In this document: in pieces, positions 14,274 to 21,701 of the stretch
How positions within the stretch are numbered: the first letter of the stretch is position 1
Layout of the letters: each line of letters opens with the position of its first letter
Source of the DNA: Mesostigma viride
Taxonomy: Eukaryota; Streptophyta; Mesostigmatophyceae; Mesostigmatales; Mesostigmataceae
Length of the DNA: 21,833 nt
Assembly: GCA_009746045.1 (NCBI GenBank)
Contig: RPFO01002139.1
Location: 1 to 21,833, forward strand
Reading direction: 5' to 3'
Position numbers and translations under genes: made by a program
Notes under the pieces: generated by a model
What the model saw: only the letters and a program-made list of their open reading frames with translations
Databases searched by the model: none
What the model was told of the DNA's origin: nothing

Positions 14274-14530
14274 GGTTGAAAGAGGTAATCACCTGGACCG
14301 TTTGGACAGGTTGGTTGTCCGATGAAGGCCAGGACTTGTTCCGTGTCCTACGATATGCGAGCGCCCGTCGTCGATGCGTCGGCGAGCACGCCCGTTCGAT
14401 AGATCAATCCGATATTTATGCGGTCAAACGGGCCGCGCCGTGACACGGGACCCTCCGATCGACACGTTTGGACTACCAGTCAGCGTCCAGACGGAAATTC
14501 TGATGTGGAGATAGACCGCGATCCTGCCAT

Positions 14531-14744
14531 GGAGCAGCATAAGGATCTCGGAAAGACCGTCTTGGTCGGTCACGGGAGTGTCTCGCTGCCCCGGACCGGG
14601 GAATTTGCGGTAGTTAAGGAGCTTAACAACCTCCTTGTTGGCCCTCTGGAGGTTGAGAAGGTACACCCGAGGCTGCGAAATTCCGATAGCGGCCATTGCG
14701 TCGTATACTGAAATTCTGCCGTCGTCCGTCACACGGATCTTGCC
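14531..14744 (-). pseudogene. Partial duplicate of the BRO-like paralog B gene
   Basis: The fragment carries the coding sequence for residues 22 to about 92 of the BRO-like protein at 13395-14273 with two base differences. It has no ATG: upstream in frame is a short unrelated stretch starting after a TGA near 14776. Downstream of the copied part the frame runs into unrelated sequence and stops at about 14424. It is therefore a gene fragment rather than a gene, and it lies head-to-tail with its source. Otherwise the 14274-14787 spacer contains only the probable promoter region of paralog B. Confidence 0.85.
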
Positions 14745-14787
14745 TCGTCGTTTCCTGTCCCGTCGTCTCTTGCTTCAACTCGCCCCA

Positions 14788-15165
14788 TTACGAGCTCCGT
14801 GCGGCGAGTCGGGCCGACCGCCGCGGGCCGGCGGCGATCGCGGGGGGCGTTGAAGCGGGTGCCGGCGTCTTCTTCCTCGCAGGCTTCCTCGTCCTCGTCT
14901 TCGTGCCGGATTTCGAATTGGACCGAGCGATCGGGTTGCCGCTCGCCTTCCGTCTCGACCGATACGCGGCGTCCCGGCGGGCCTTCGCCTCCTTCACTCT
15001 CGCGAAATATCTCTCCACCACCTCCCTGGCGATGGCTTCCACGCCGTACCTGCGCACCTGACTCAACTCCATGCACTCGGCGACGGACCCCTGCCTCCTG
15101 TTCGCGGGCTTCTTGCCCATACCGCAGTACACTTCGCTCCTCGTCTTGCTCCTGGTCTTCGCCAT
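14788..15165 (-). CDS. Small basic protein with a KGS-type viral motif, 125 aa
   Basis: The ATG at 15165 begins MAKTRSKTRSEVYCGMGKKP; the frame extends upstream only to a GTG (15186). The segment RRQGSVAECMELSQVRRYGV resembles a motif ('KGSM-EC---GQVR-YGL') found in small conserved proteins of large algal and amoebal viruses, as far as I recall. A charged helix follows (VVERYFARVKEAKARRDAAY), then a Lys/Arg-rich tail with Ser/Pro/Ala, suggesting nucleic-acid or chromatin contact. It has no membrane segment. Function unknown; packaging or a virion core role is possible. Confidence 0.65.
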   Translation of the reverse strand: MAKTRSKTRSEVYCGMGKKPANRRQGSVAECMELSQVRRYGVEAIAREVVERYFARVKEAKARRDAAYRSRRKASGNPIARSNSKSGTKTRTRKPARKKTPAPASTPPAIAAGPRRSARLAARSS

Positions 15166-15359
15166 CCTGATACCTACGAGCGACACGCCGCGTTATACCT
15201 GACCGATAGATATTATTGCATATTGCATTTGTGCGTTGGACACGAGAGACACGGAATGATTCGAATTCATTTTCATTACAATGTACGAATTATGATTACA
15301 AATTGCGTGCGACACTGTCCCGCGTGCTCGGCCGCTAGGGCCGGCGGTCGCGGACCGTC

Positions 15360-16079
15360 TCACTGAGGCCCACTGACGTCCTCATCGCGGTTCTCCTCCT
15401 CCTCCTCCGGCTCCTTGAGCGGCCGCTCGAGGAAGTTGTACCCGTCGCTCAGACGGTTATTCGAAAAGAACTGCACGGACTTGACCACGGGCGTGCAGCC
15501 GAAGTTCTTGTCCATGAACCACATGCGCGTGACCTCGAAGATGACCTGCACCTCGCACCCCTTGGGCACGTCGAAGCCGGTCGCGGGGGTCTTGTTCTCG
15601 TCGAAGAACGCGCACTCGAACTTGTTGTTGCGGAAGGGGACCGAGCACTTGAACGTGGGGGGGTACCCCTGCTCGGGCTTGGTCGTGGGCTTGATGGCGG
15701 ACGTGTAGAACGCGTCGATCAGGTCCCTGGTCATTTTCTTGTTGAACCACGCCTGGCTCTTGTCGTGGGACATCTCCTTGTTCTTCTCGTCGAACCGCGA
15801 CCACGCGGCGTAAAACTTTTCGTTGTCGGTCCCCTTGACGGTGTAGTCGTCGAAGGACAGCTGCAGGGTGTACTTGGGCGGCTGGTTCTTGCCCTCGAAG
15901 CAGCTGATGCCGAAGGGCGCGCGCATGCGCGGGGTCTGGATGTGCATGCGCCCGTTGGGGCTCCTGCCGTCCTTGTCGTAGTTGATGTACACGGAGAGAC
16001 CCCCCGAGGCCGTGCGCTTGGGGACGTTGTACACGACCTTGGAGGCGTCGAAGTCGTCGAAGAAGACGATGCTAGACAT
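15360..16079 (-). CDS. Probable viral ssDNA-binding protein (DUF5871-like), 239 aa
   Basis: A complete gene beginning MSSIVFFDDFDASKVVYNVP. The blocks LSVYINYDKDG, HIQTPRMRAPFGISCFEG, KYTLQLSFDDYTV, PPTFKCSVPFRNNKFECAFF and VQVIFEVTRMWFMDKNFGCT match, as I recall it, a family widespread in phycodnaviruses and mimiviruses (DUF5871). Members are likely OB-fold single-stranded DNA-binding proteins related to the T7 gp2.5 type. In support, the C-terminus is strongly acidic (PEEEEENRDED), as in many SSBs where the tail contacts replication partners. It would act at the viral replication fork. The family match is from memory and the SSB role is inference. It has a 226-base upstream spacer before the HNH gene. 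Confidence 0.75.
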   Translation of the reverse strand: MSSIVFFDDFDASKVVYNVPKRTASGGLSVYINYDKDGRSPNGRMHIQTPRMRAPFGISCFEGKNQPPKYTLQLSFDDYTVKGTDNEKFYAAWSRFDEKNKEMSHDKSQAWFNKKMTRDLIDAFYTSAIKPTTKPEQGYPPTFKCSVPFRNNKFECAFFDENKTPATGFDVPKGCEVQVIFEVTRMWFMDKNFGCTPVVKSVQFFSNNRLSDGYNFLERPLKEPEEEEENRDEDVSGPQ

Positions 16080-16305
16080 TTCGGATGTCCTTTGGTCCGG
16101 ATCGGGTGCGCGAAGGCGAGATGGGTGTCCGGTGCGTTCGGAGTTCCTCCGATTCCTTGTGGACAGACGGATCGTCCGAGGGTGCTTGGGTTCCGGGGCT
16201 TGGAGGACGTGTGGGATGTCCTGAGGTGCTTGGGTGACTCGGGAGAGTCTTGAGGCTTACTGAGAACGGAGAGAAGATGAGGGGCGTTTGGAACGCGCCC
16301 GGGTT

Positions 16306-16947
16306 TTATACCGCGTCGGCCCACCTCTCCACTCGGCGAACGATCTCCTCGCCGTCGATCCTGCGCCGATCCGACGGCGTTTCGTCGTCCCGTACCGACG
16401 TGTCGGCCGTGCCGATCGTGTCGGCCGTGCCGATCGTGTCGGCCGTGCCGATCGCGTCGGACGCGTCGGTCGCGTCGGCCGTACCGATCGCGTCGTCCGC
16501 GTCGGCGCGGAAAGCGGCCAGAGCCTTCGAGAAGCGGTACAGCGTTTCCACGGGGCAACCGAGCTTCATGTGGTACACGCGGTAGCACACGAGGCGGACG
16601 TTGCTGGCCGCGTACCCCTTGGACGGATCGATGAGGTCGACCGCGGCCGAATCGTCGTGGCGCGGCTCGCCCGCCCGCGGCGCCTCGTGGGACATGGCCA
16701 GGCCCGTCAGGCGACACCGGCCGCCCTGCCGCTTCCACATGTCCGCGAGCTCCTTCACCGTCAGGGACACTTTCTTCCCCCGGCCGTGGCCTCGCGCGTT
16801 AGAGATGCTCTTCAGCTGGTGGCGGAAGTAGCCCTCGAGCGTCGACCGCTGGCGCCGGACGGCCTCGAGTTTGTCCCCGGGCCCGAAACCCTTGCGTTCC
16901 TCGTCCGTCGGCTCGAACCCGTGACCGTGCGCGCGATCCAGTGCCAT
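16306..16947 (-). CDS. HNH-type endonuclease-like protein, 213 aa
   Basis: From the ATG at 16947 the protein has a charged N-terminus, then WKRQGGRCRLTGLAMSH (residues 71-87) and VDLIDPSKGYAASNVRLVCY (103-122) followed by RVYHMK. This matches the HNH-family pattern 'QGG-CALTG ... S-DRID---GY-xxNV-LVC--VN-MK' found in phage and viral nucleases. Two positions differ from the usual pattern: Leu replaces Arg in DRID, and Tyr replaces Asn in VN-MK, so activity is uncertain. The C-terminal part contains an in-frame 18-base tandem repeat (TIGTAD-like units). The frame extends to an ATG at 17079, but this would overlap the neighbouring gene by 73 bases, so the later ATG is chosen. It may be a homing-type or repair nuclease. 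Confidence 0.7.
   Translation of the reverse strand: MALDRAHGHGFEPTDEERKGFGPGDKLEAVRRQRSTLEGYFRHQLKSISNARGHGRGKKVSLTVKELADMWKRQGGRCRLTGLAMSHEAPRAGEPRHDDSAAVDLIDPSKGYAASNVRLVCYRVYHMKLGCPVETLYRFSKALAAFRADADDAIGTADATDASDAIGTADTIGTADTIGTADTSVRDDETPSDRRRIDGEEIVRRVERWADAV
16402..16491. repeat. 18-bp tandem repeat inside the HNH-like gene, about 5 units
   Basis: The unit gtcggccgtgccgatcgt occurs at 16402 and 16420, with near-identical or diverged units at 16438, 16456 and 16474. Because 18 is a multiple of three it encodes repeated DTIGTA/ADAIGT-type segments in the C-terminal tail, and copy number can change without breaking the frame. Confidence 0.85.
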
Positions 16948-17006
16948 GGCCGCGATAGACGCGCGGTCGGATCCTCGTGATGGACGGAGACAAGTTTCGG
17001 GCCCGT

Positions 17007-18398
17007 TCAGCCGCACAAGGCGACCCCCCGACGCCGGTCCGCGCCGCCGCACGGGAGGGTGCGGACGCGCGGCTTGCACACGGCGGACCCGGGCGCGGTG
17101 GATCGCAGGAATTTCGAGAACTTGGACGCGCGGTCCAGGTGGTACGTGGCGATGATCTTGCGCGCCGCGTCGGATCGCGGGCGGTTGGCGGCGAAGGACG
17201 CCGCGCCTATGATGTGGGAAGGCGCCGGGGCCGCGGTCTGCGTCCCCACGGCCGCCGTCGACGCCTTGACGGCCTCCTTCGCGGCCTCCTGGGCTTGTCC
17301 GAGGACCGGGGCCGAATGGCTCGCTCGCATGGCGCGCGCCTTATCGGCCGCCAGTTTCAGCAAGTTGAAGGTCCCGACCGTCCCGTGGGTCACCGCGTCC
17401 TGGAGCGACCCGAAGGCGCTCACGATCCTCTCCCGATCGCTCGGCGCGAGCGACGTCGCGACGACCTCGCGGAGTTCCTCCAGGGTCATTTTGGCGATGT
17501 CGGTCGCCGGAATCTTGGGGTTCGTCAGACGAGCGATGTTGAAGAGGCGGGCGTGCGAACTCGTGTCGCGGAGGGCGGCCTCCGTCAGCGCCGTCGTCAC
17601 CGCCGTCACGATCTCGTCCGACACCATCGCGCACAGGTTCGGCTTCGTGGCCCCGTGGAGGAGGTCCTTGGGGATCGTCGGGTGCAAGTAGGACGCGAGT
17701 TCCACCGCCTCCGACTTGGTCATTTTCTTCGCCAAGCCCTGCGAACAGTTCGCCATGTACGCGTTCGACGAGGAGAACCACGAGCCGGTCCGCAGTTCCG
17801 GGCGAGTCGAAGGGAAGCCGGCCTTCTCGAGGGTCTTCGCGAACTTCGCGCTCGCTTCCGCGGTCACGGGCGGCGGGTCGGCGCGGAGGGCCGCCAGCGC
17901 TTCGGTAAGAGTCCCGACCCCCTTGGAGGCTGTCGCGGGCCAAGCGGTCGACCGGGGGGTCCACTCAGACTTGGCGAGCCAGGACACCGGGATCTCGTTC
18001 TTCGCCTCGAAGGCGTAGCTGCCCCCGCTCGACTTGTCTTTCGCGATCTGCTTGGTCCAGTAATCGATGGTCGGGGTGCTCTTGGCCGCCGCTACGGACG
18101 ACGAGTACGGCGTGTACGTGTACGTGTCGCGGGCGGCGGTCGTGGCGACCGGTTGCGCGTAGTAGGAGGTCGACTTCCGATCGGCCTCTCGACTCGCCGC
18201 GGCCCGCGCGTACAAATCGGTGAGAGCCGCGGCGTCGTATTCCTCGGCCGCGTGCGCGGGCGACGAGGACGGTCCTCCGCCCGCGATGTTCCGCAGGAGC
18301 ATTTCTCGGAACGTGTCTGCGGAGGTCGCGTCCCCGCCTGGTCTTGCGGCCTGTCTCATGTACGGCTCCAAATGGGCGTGCGACACCCTTCGACTCAT
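17007..18398 (-). CDS. Unidentified 463-aa protein, possibly a virion component
   Basis: A large complete gene starting MSRRVSHAHLEPYMRQAARP. The N-terminal 120 residues are Ala/Ser/Tyr-rich (TYTYTPYSSSVAAAK). The middle (about 190-330) is helical and Lys/Glu/Leu-rich (KKMTKSEAVELASYLHPTIP, MTLEELREVVATSLAPSDRE). A further Ala-rich helical part and a basic C-terminus (RVRTLPCGGADRRRG) follow. There is no membrane segment or recognised domain. Composition and G/C third positions support this strand over an equally long opposite-strand frame (16977-18413), which is Arg/Gly/Val-rich. It is divergent from the gene at 18449, with 50 bases between the starts, including tattataacc. Function unknown. 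Confidence 0.75.
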   Translation of the reverse strand: MSRRVSHAHLEPYMRQAARPGGDATSADTFREMLLRNIAGGGPSSSPAHAAEEYDAAALTDLYARAAASREADRKSTSYYAQPVATTAARDTYTYTPYSSSVAAAKSTPTIDYWTKQIAKDKSSGGSYAFEAKNEIPVSWLAKSEWTPRSTAWPATASKGVGTLTEALAALRADPPPVTAEASAKFAKTLEKAGFPSTRPELRTGSWFSSSNAYMANCSQGLAKKMTKSEAVELASYLHPTIPKDLLHGATKPNLCAMVSDEIVTAVTTALTEAALRDTSSHARLFNIARLTNPKIPATDIAKMTLEELREVVATSLAPSDRERIVSAFGSLQDAVTHGTVGTFNLLKLAADKARAMRASHSAPVLGQAQEAAKEAVKASTAAVGTQTAAPAPSHIIGAASFAANRPRSDAARKIIATYHLDRASKFSKFLRSTAPGSAVCKPRVRTLPCGGADRRRGVALCG

Positions 18399-18448
18399 GG
18401 GCGCGTATTATAACCAATGCTAATATTTGATTTCGGACCGACGGCGAG

Positions 18449-18745
18449 ATGAACGCGGTCGTGTTGAACGAGGACGACCCGCGCGTCACCCCGGCCGTCG
18501 TGCCCGTGGCCGGACGGTATCGCATCCTGTTGGGCATCCTGGGCACGAGCGCCACGACCGTGGTATCGCACGGACCGTGCGGGTACGAACTCGAATACGA
18601 CGCGAACGCGCACAAGAAAAACCGCAAACTCAACGTGCACGCGAGCCTGGCGTTCGGGAAAGCCGTCTACGGCGACGCGATCGTCCGGAATTGCGACGGG
18701 GCCGCGTGGGATCTGCACGTCCGCAAGCCGTGCGGTCGTTCGTGA
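18449..18745 (+). CDS. Small unidentified protein, 98 aa
   Basis: ATG-initiated, beginning MNAVVLNEDDPRVTPAVVPV. It includes short beta-prone segments (GRYRILLGILGTSATTVVSH, GYELEYDANAHKKNRKL) and ends LHVRKPCGRS. There is no membrane segment and no recognised family. It shares a very short A+T-rich divergent spacer with the 463-aa gene, so the two are probably controlled together. A GT-rich tract follows the stop. Confidence 0.6.
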   Translation: MNAVVLNEDDPRVTPAVVPVAGRYRILLGILGTSATTVVSHGPCGYELEYDANAHKKNRKLNVHASLAFGKAVYGDAIVRNCDGAAWDLHVRKPCGRS

Positions 18746-18754
18746 CGCGTCGGC

Positions 18755-18830
18755 GTGCATACTCGTGTGCATTTGTGCGCATTCGTGTATGTGTATGGGA
18801 CAGTGTGTGTGTGCATACGCATTCGTGGGG
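18755..18830. repeat. GT-rich, alternating purine-pyrimidine tract
   Basis: Between the stop of the 98-aa gene and the 3' end of the VLTF2-like gene is a run of GTGTGCAT, GTGCGCAT, TGTATGTG and GTGTGTGTGCATACGCAT-type units. Alternating purine/pyrimidine sequence of this kind can adopt Z-form DNA. No coding frame or known element is visible. Confidence 0.55.
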
Positions 18831-18847
18831 CGCGAAACGGCGGAATC

Positions 18848-18853
18848 TTTATT
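18848..18853 (-). terminator. Minus-strand AATAAA after the VLTF2-like gene
   Basis: tttatt on the plus strand reads AATAAA on the minus strand, 28 bases past the stop of the VLTF2-like gene, and is the likely 3' end signal. Confidence 0.45.
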
Positions 18854-18880
18854 GCGATAAATACGTGGGAGTCGTTCGGA

Positions 18881-19681
18881 TCACTTGGATTTGAAGGTCA
18901 CGAACTTGTCTAGCGAGCACGACGGCTTTACGAGGGACTTGGTCCTCTTGACGCTCAGCGGGGCGGGAGGCTTGCCCCTCCGGACGGCCGCGTCCGCGCC
19001 GCCCTCGATCCTCTTCCGCGAGGGCTCCGCGTCTTTCTTCGTGGTCCTGGCCCGTTCGCTGATCTTGCGGGCGCAGTCCACCTGCTGTATGAACTCCATG
19101 TCGTACGGCGGCTCCTTCACCATGTGGATCTCGGTCCTGGTGGACGCCCGGAACTCCTCGACGGTCATGTACCCCCCGAACATTTTCAGACACGTGCGCG
19201 GGGGCGCCGTGATCACCCCGCGGAACTGCCGCGCGTCCCGTCGCGGGTTCATCTTCCACAGGCGGAGACACATGAGGAAGATGAACCCCGTGCGCCGCGC
19301 CGACTCGCCCCCCTGCCCCGAATCGGAGGTGTTGTACGCCTTGACGCAGCTGAAAGAGCAGAAGCACCCCTTCACCGTGAACCCCTTCCCTTCCCGGTAC
19401 TTGATCGGCAGCGCGCAAGGCACCGTGTCGAACGGGTGGCAGCACCACCAGCAGCAGGTGTCCACCCGCTCCGGCCACCCGGCGTGCCGCGTGCGGTCCA
19501 ACAGGTCTAGCAACGGCTTCACTTGGAACACGCGGTGCGGCCCCGCGCGGTCGGTCACCGCGCCTTTTTCGGGACCCGCCTCCGCGTCCGTCTCCTCGTC
19601 CGACGCGTCCATCGGGACGGGATAATCGCGCTCCGAGACATCGTCCCCGTCCAGATACGCGTCGTCATCTGTGTAGGACAT
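18881..19681 (-). CDS. VLTF2-like viral late transcription factor, 266 aa
   Basis: From the ATG at 19681 the protein opens with an acidic region (MSYTDDDAYLDGDDVSERDY). It then carries a zinc cluster typical of the nucleocytoplasmic virus VLTF2 family: C77-W-W-C80-C-H-P-F, PCALPIKY, then GC106FC108SFSC112VKAYN. Next comes the conserved block FLMCLRLWKMNPRRDARQF, ending in TAPPRTCLKMFGGYMTVEEF. The C-terminus is Lys/Arg-rich. VLTF2 is required for late gene transcription in the viruses where it has been studied. The frame continues upstream to an ATG at 19750, but 19681 gives the usual short acidic start. This is the strongest marker that the window is from a nucleocytoplasmic large DNA virus. 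Confidence 0.85.
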   Translation of the reverse strand: MSYTDDDAYLDGDDVSERDYPVPMDASDEETDAEAGPEKGAVTDRAGPHRVFQVKPLLDLLDRTRHAGWPERVDTCCWWCCHPFDTVPCALPIKYREGKGFTVKGCFCSFSCVKAYNTSDSGQGGESARRTGFIFLMCLRLWKMNPRRDARQFRGVITAPPRTCLKMFGGYMTVEEFRASTRTEIHMVKEPPYDMEFIQQVDCARKISERARTTKKDAEPSRKRIEGGADAAVRRGKPPAPLSVKRTKSLVKPSCSLDKFVTFKSK

Positions 19682-19765
19682 TCGCGACGTCCGGACGTCC
19701 TTTCCGCGAATCGGTGAGTGAGAGCTCGCGCTCGCGAACCCCTTTCCCACGAGACGGGGCGATTT

Positions 19766-20571
19766 CTATTCGCCCTCGACGGCCGCGCGCGTCGGAGGTA
19801 CGGACGCCGCCCGATTCGACGGGATCGGGCCGTCGATCACGCCGGGACACGAGAGGTCGTACGTCGCCGTCTCCCCCGTGGCGTAGAAGATCCGCAGACG
19901 GTCGCCCGCCCCGATCGCGCGATGCCGCCGCCGCCCTTGGCGTCCGAGGGCGCGTGACGAGCTATCCAGTGTATGGCGCCGTCCACGGGCGGGGGCATGC
20001 CGTCGCCCACGTACAGGTCGCGCATCGGACCGGCCAAGGCGATCGCGTCGTCCGTCACGAGTCGCTCCGTGTCCGATCCGAACGACGCGGACAGCACGCG
20101 TCTCTTGGACATGGACACCGCGAGTCGCTGGTCCTCGGTCGGGGCGGTGGGCGGGAACTTGACCCGCCGGCCCGTTTCGTTCAGGTCGTACACGATCGCG
20201 TACGATTTGCCCGAATGCGCGCGCCCGGGGACGATGTACTCCACTCCCAGGAACACGCGTTCGCCCGGCCGCTCGAACCACGACACGTCCACCTGGTCTC
20301 GGAACTCGCGGACGTCGCAGTCCAGGACTCCCTCGTCCACCCGTCTCACGAACTCGCGCGTCACGTCCGCGTCGCCGGACGCGTCGTACAATATCGCGCG
20401 GGTCACCAGGATGTTGGGAGGGTCGACTCGCCGGAGAGCGGTCCACCGCCTGTGGAACGTCCGCGCGAGCGCGAGCACCCACAGGACGGCGAGCCAGAGC
20501 GCTTCGAGCAGCCGGTCGGGCAAGGCGTCCGTCACGAACGCCGCGAGCCGTCGGTCGGGCATCGCGTCCAT
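19766..20571 (-). CDS. Unidentified membrane-anchored protein, frameshifted, about 268 aa
   Basis: It starts at ATG 20571 (MDAMPDRRLAAFVTDALPDR) and has one hydrophobic segment at about residues 21-38 (LLEALWLAVLWVLALARTF). A soluble part follows with NILVTRAILYDASGDADVTR, QVDVSWFERPGERVFLGVEY and KSYAIVYDLNETGRRVKFPP. Near 19908-19930 the coding switches to the -1 frame (GAGDRLRIFYATGETATYDL onward) and stops at 19766. Total length is two more than a multiple of three, so one base appears to be missing close to a GGC repeat. The soluble part vaguely recalls an uncharacterised NCLDV family with an 'A---D-DVT--' motif, but I cannot assign it. Its start overlaps the stop of the upstream gene by one base (TGATG). 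Confidence 0.6.
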
Positions 20572-20957
20572 CACTGGAAACCCGTCGCGTCCTTCTCCGT
20601 ACGCAGGACACTTTTTAGGTGATGGGAACGCACCTTGCCGGGATCCGCCGCGTACGTGGACGCGATGTACGATTTCAGACCCTCGGGCGTCAGGCCGTGT
20701 CCCCGCGACCGGGACACGGGCGCCTGTTCGTGCCACGCCTTCGCGTCGGCCGCGGCCGTCTCGGGCGGCGGGTGCGAGAACGAGACGGACGGACGCGCCG
20801 AGGGCTTCGTGGCGGACGGGAGCGAGTCGGACCAGGACGCGTCGTCCGCGTCGTCGACGTCGGGATTGCTGATGGCCGAGGAGAGGGTCCCGGCGGGCTT
20901 GGTCTTGGCGGGAGCGCGGGACGCGGGGGTTGACGTGTACTCGGAATACCACGCCAT
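20571..20957 (-). CDS. Small unidentified protein, 128 aa
   Basis: From ATG 20957 (MAWYSEYTSTPASRAPAKTK) the protein has a Ser/Pro/Asp-rich, probably disordered N-terminal half (DVDDADDASWSDSLPSATKP). A C-terminal helical segment (GLTPEGLKSYIASTYAADPG, SHHLKSVLRTEKDATGF) follows. It ends at TGA 20571-20573, which shares one base with the ATG of the next gene. The frame is open for another 400 bases upstream, but that part is Arg/Pro-rich and overlaps a gene on the other strand. No family is recognised. Confidence 0.6.
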   Translation of the reverse strand: MAWYSEYTSTPASRAPAKTKPAGTLSSAISNPDVDDADDASWSDSLPSATKPSARPSVSFSHPPPETAAADAKAWHEQAPVSRSRGHGLTPEGLKSYIASTYAADPGKVRSHHLKSVLRTEKDATGFQ

Positions 20958-21083
20958 GAGCCGATCCGTTCTCTCCTTTTTATCCGCGAAACAAAAATCC
21001 GTCGACCGAAACGCGCGCCCGCTGCCACCGGAACTTCTCTGATAGGACGAGTACCGAGACTGCGAGATCGCACTGGCGGCCAG

Positions 21084-21700
21084 ATGAACGAGCTTCCGGA
21101 CGGGGCGTACTGCCGGATGTACCGGCGGTTCTTGCGGTCCGCGACGGCGTGGAGGGAAGACGTCGAGGCGCGGAGGGACGCGGACGCTGCGGCTTCTTTC
21201 GACAGCGATTTCGCCGGTCTCCGCGAGCGAGCGCGCGCCCGGAGGTGGGAGTACCTTTCCGGCCTGTGCTCCCTGATCGAGGGGTACGCGAGCGACTCGG
21301 AGAAAATGCGGCTGACGTTCGCGTCCCTGCCGGCCCCCGGAATTCTGCACGAGGTCCATTACCGTAATCGCGTGGACCCCGTGCCCCGCCCCCCGCCCGC
21401 CTATCTGGCGACGAATCCCAGAGGCGGCTGTGCGACGCGTTCTATCGCTCCTCCAAGGCGTGGAAGGCGGAGATGACCAAGCGGTGGATGGACAGGTCCG
21501 GGTTCGATGCCCGCGATCCCAAGGCGTCGCTGGGCCACGCGCGCGAATGCCAGTGGAGATACCTCCTCGGCCTCGCCTCCATGATCCGACAATACATGAG
21601 CGACTCCGCCGAACTCCACCGACGGATGCTGGCTCTCCGCGCGTCCCCTTCGTGGCCGAACGACCGGCGGCCGCATAAGAAAACCGCGATACCAGTATAG
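21084..21700 (+). CDS. Protein with two internal repeats, frameshifted, about 205 aa
   Basis: The first frame starts at ATG 21084 (MNELPDGAYCRMYRRFLRSA). A second frame, -1 relative to the first, is open from 21368 to TAG 21698-21700. The halves are repeats of each other: YCRMYRRFLRSATAW with RRWEYLSGLCSLIEGYASDS in the first, and LCDAFYRSSKAW with CQWRYLLGLASMIRQYMSDS in the second. The module is about 85 residues and helical. The second half has no ATG before 21473, within its own repeat, so the best reading is one gene with a single base missing, probably in the C-rich run 21384-21401. The function of the module is unknown. Confidence 0.6.
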
Positions 21701-21701
21701 A

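Noticed and set aside
14418-14711. Plus-strand frame nearly identical to part of 13446-14177
   Set aside because: It is the antisense of the duplicated BRO fragment, so the similarity reflects the DNA duplication and not a second gene family.
16402-16491. Regularly spaced repeats as a possible CRISPR array
   Set aside because: The units are directly adjacent with no spacers and are in frame within a gene, so this is a coding tandem repeat.
16977-18413. Plus-strand open frame of 478 codons
   Set aside because: It is almost exactly antisense to the 463-aa gene and is dominated by Arg, Gly and Val. The minus strand has balanced Lys/Glu/Leu helical segments.
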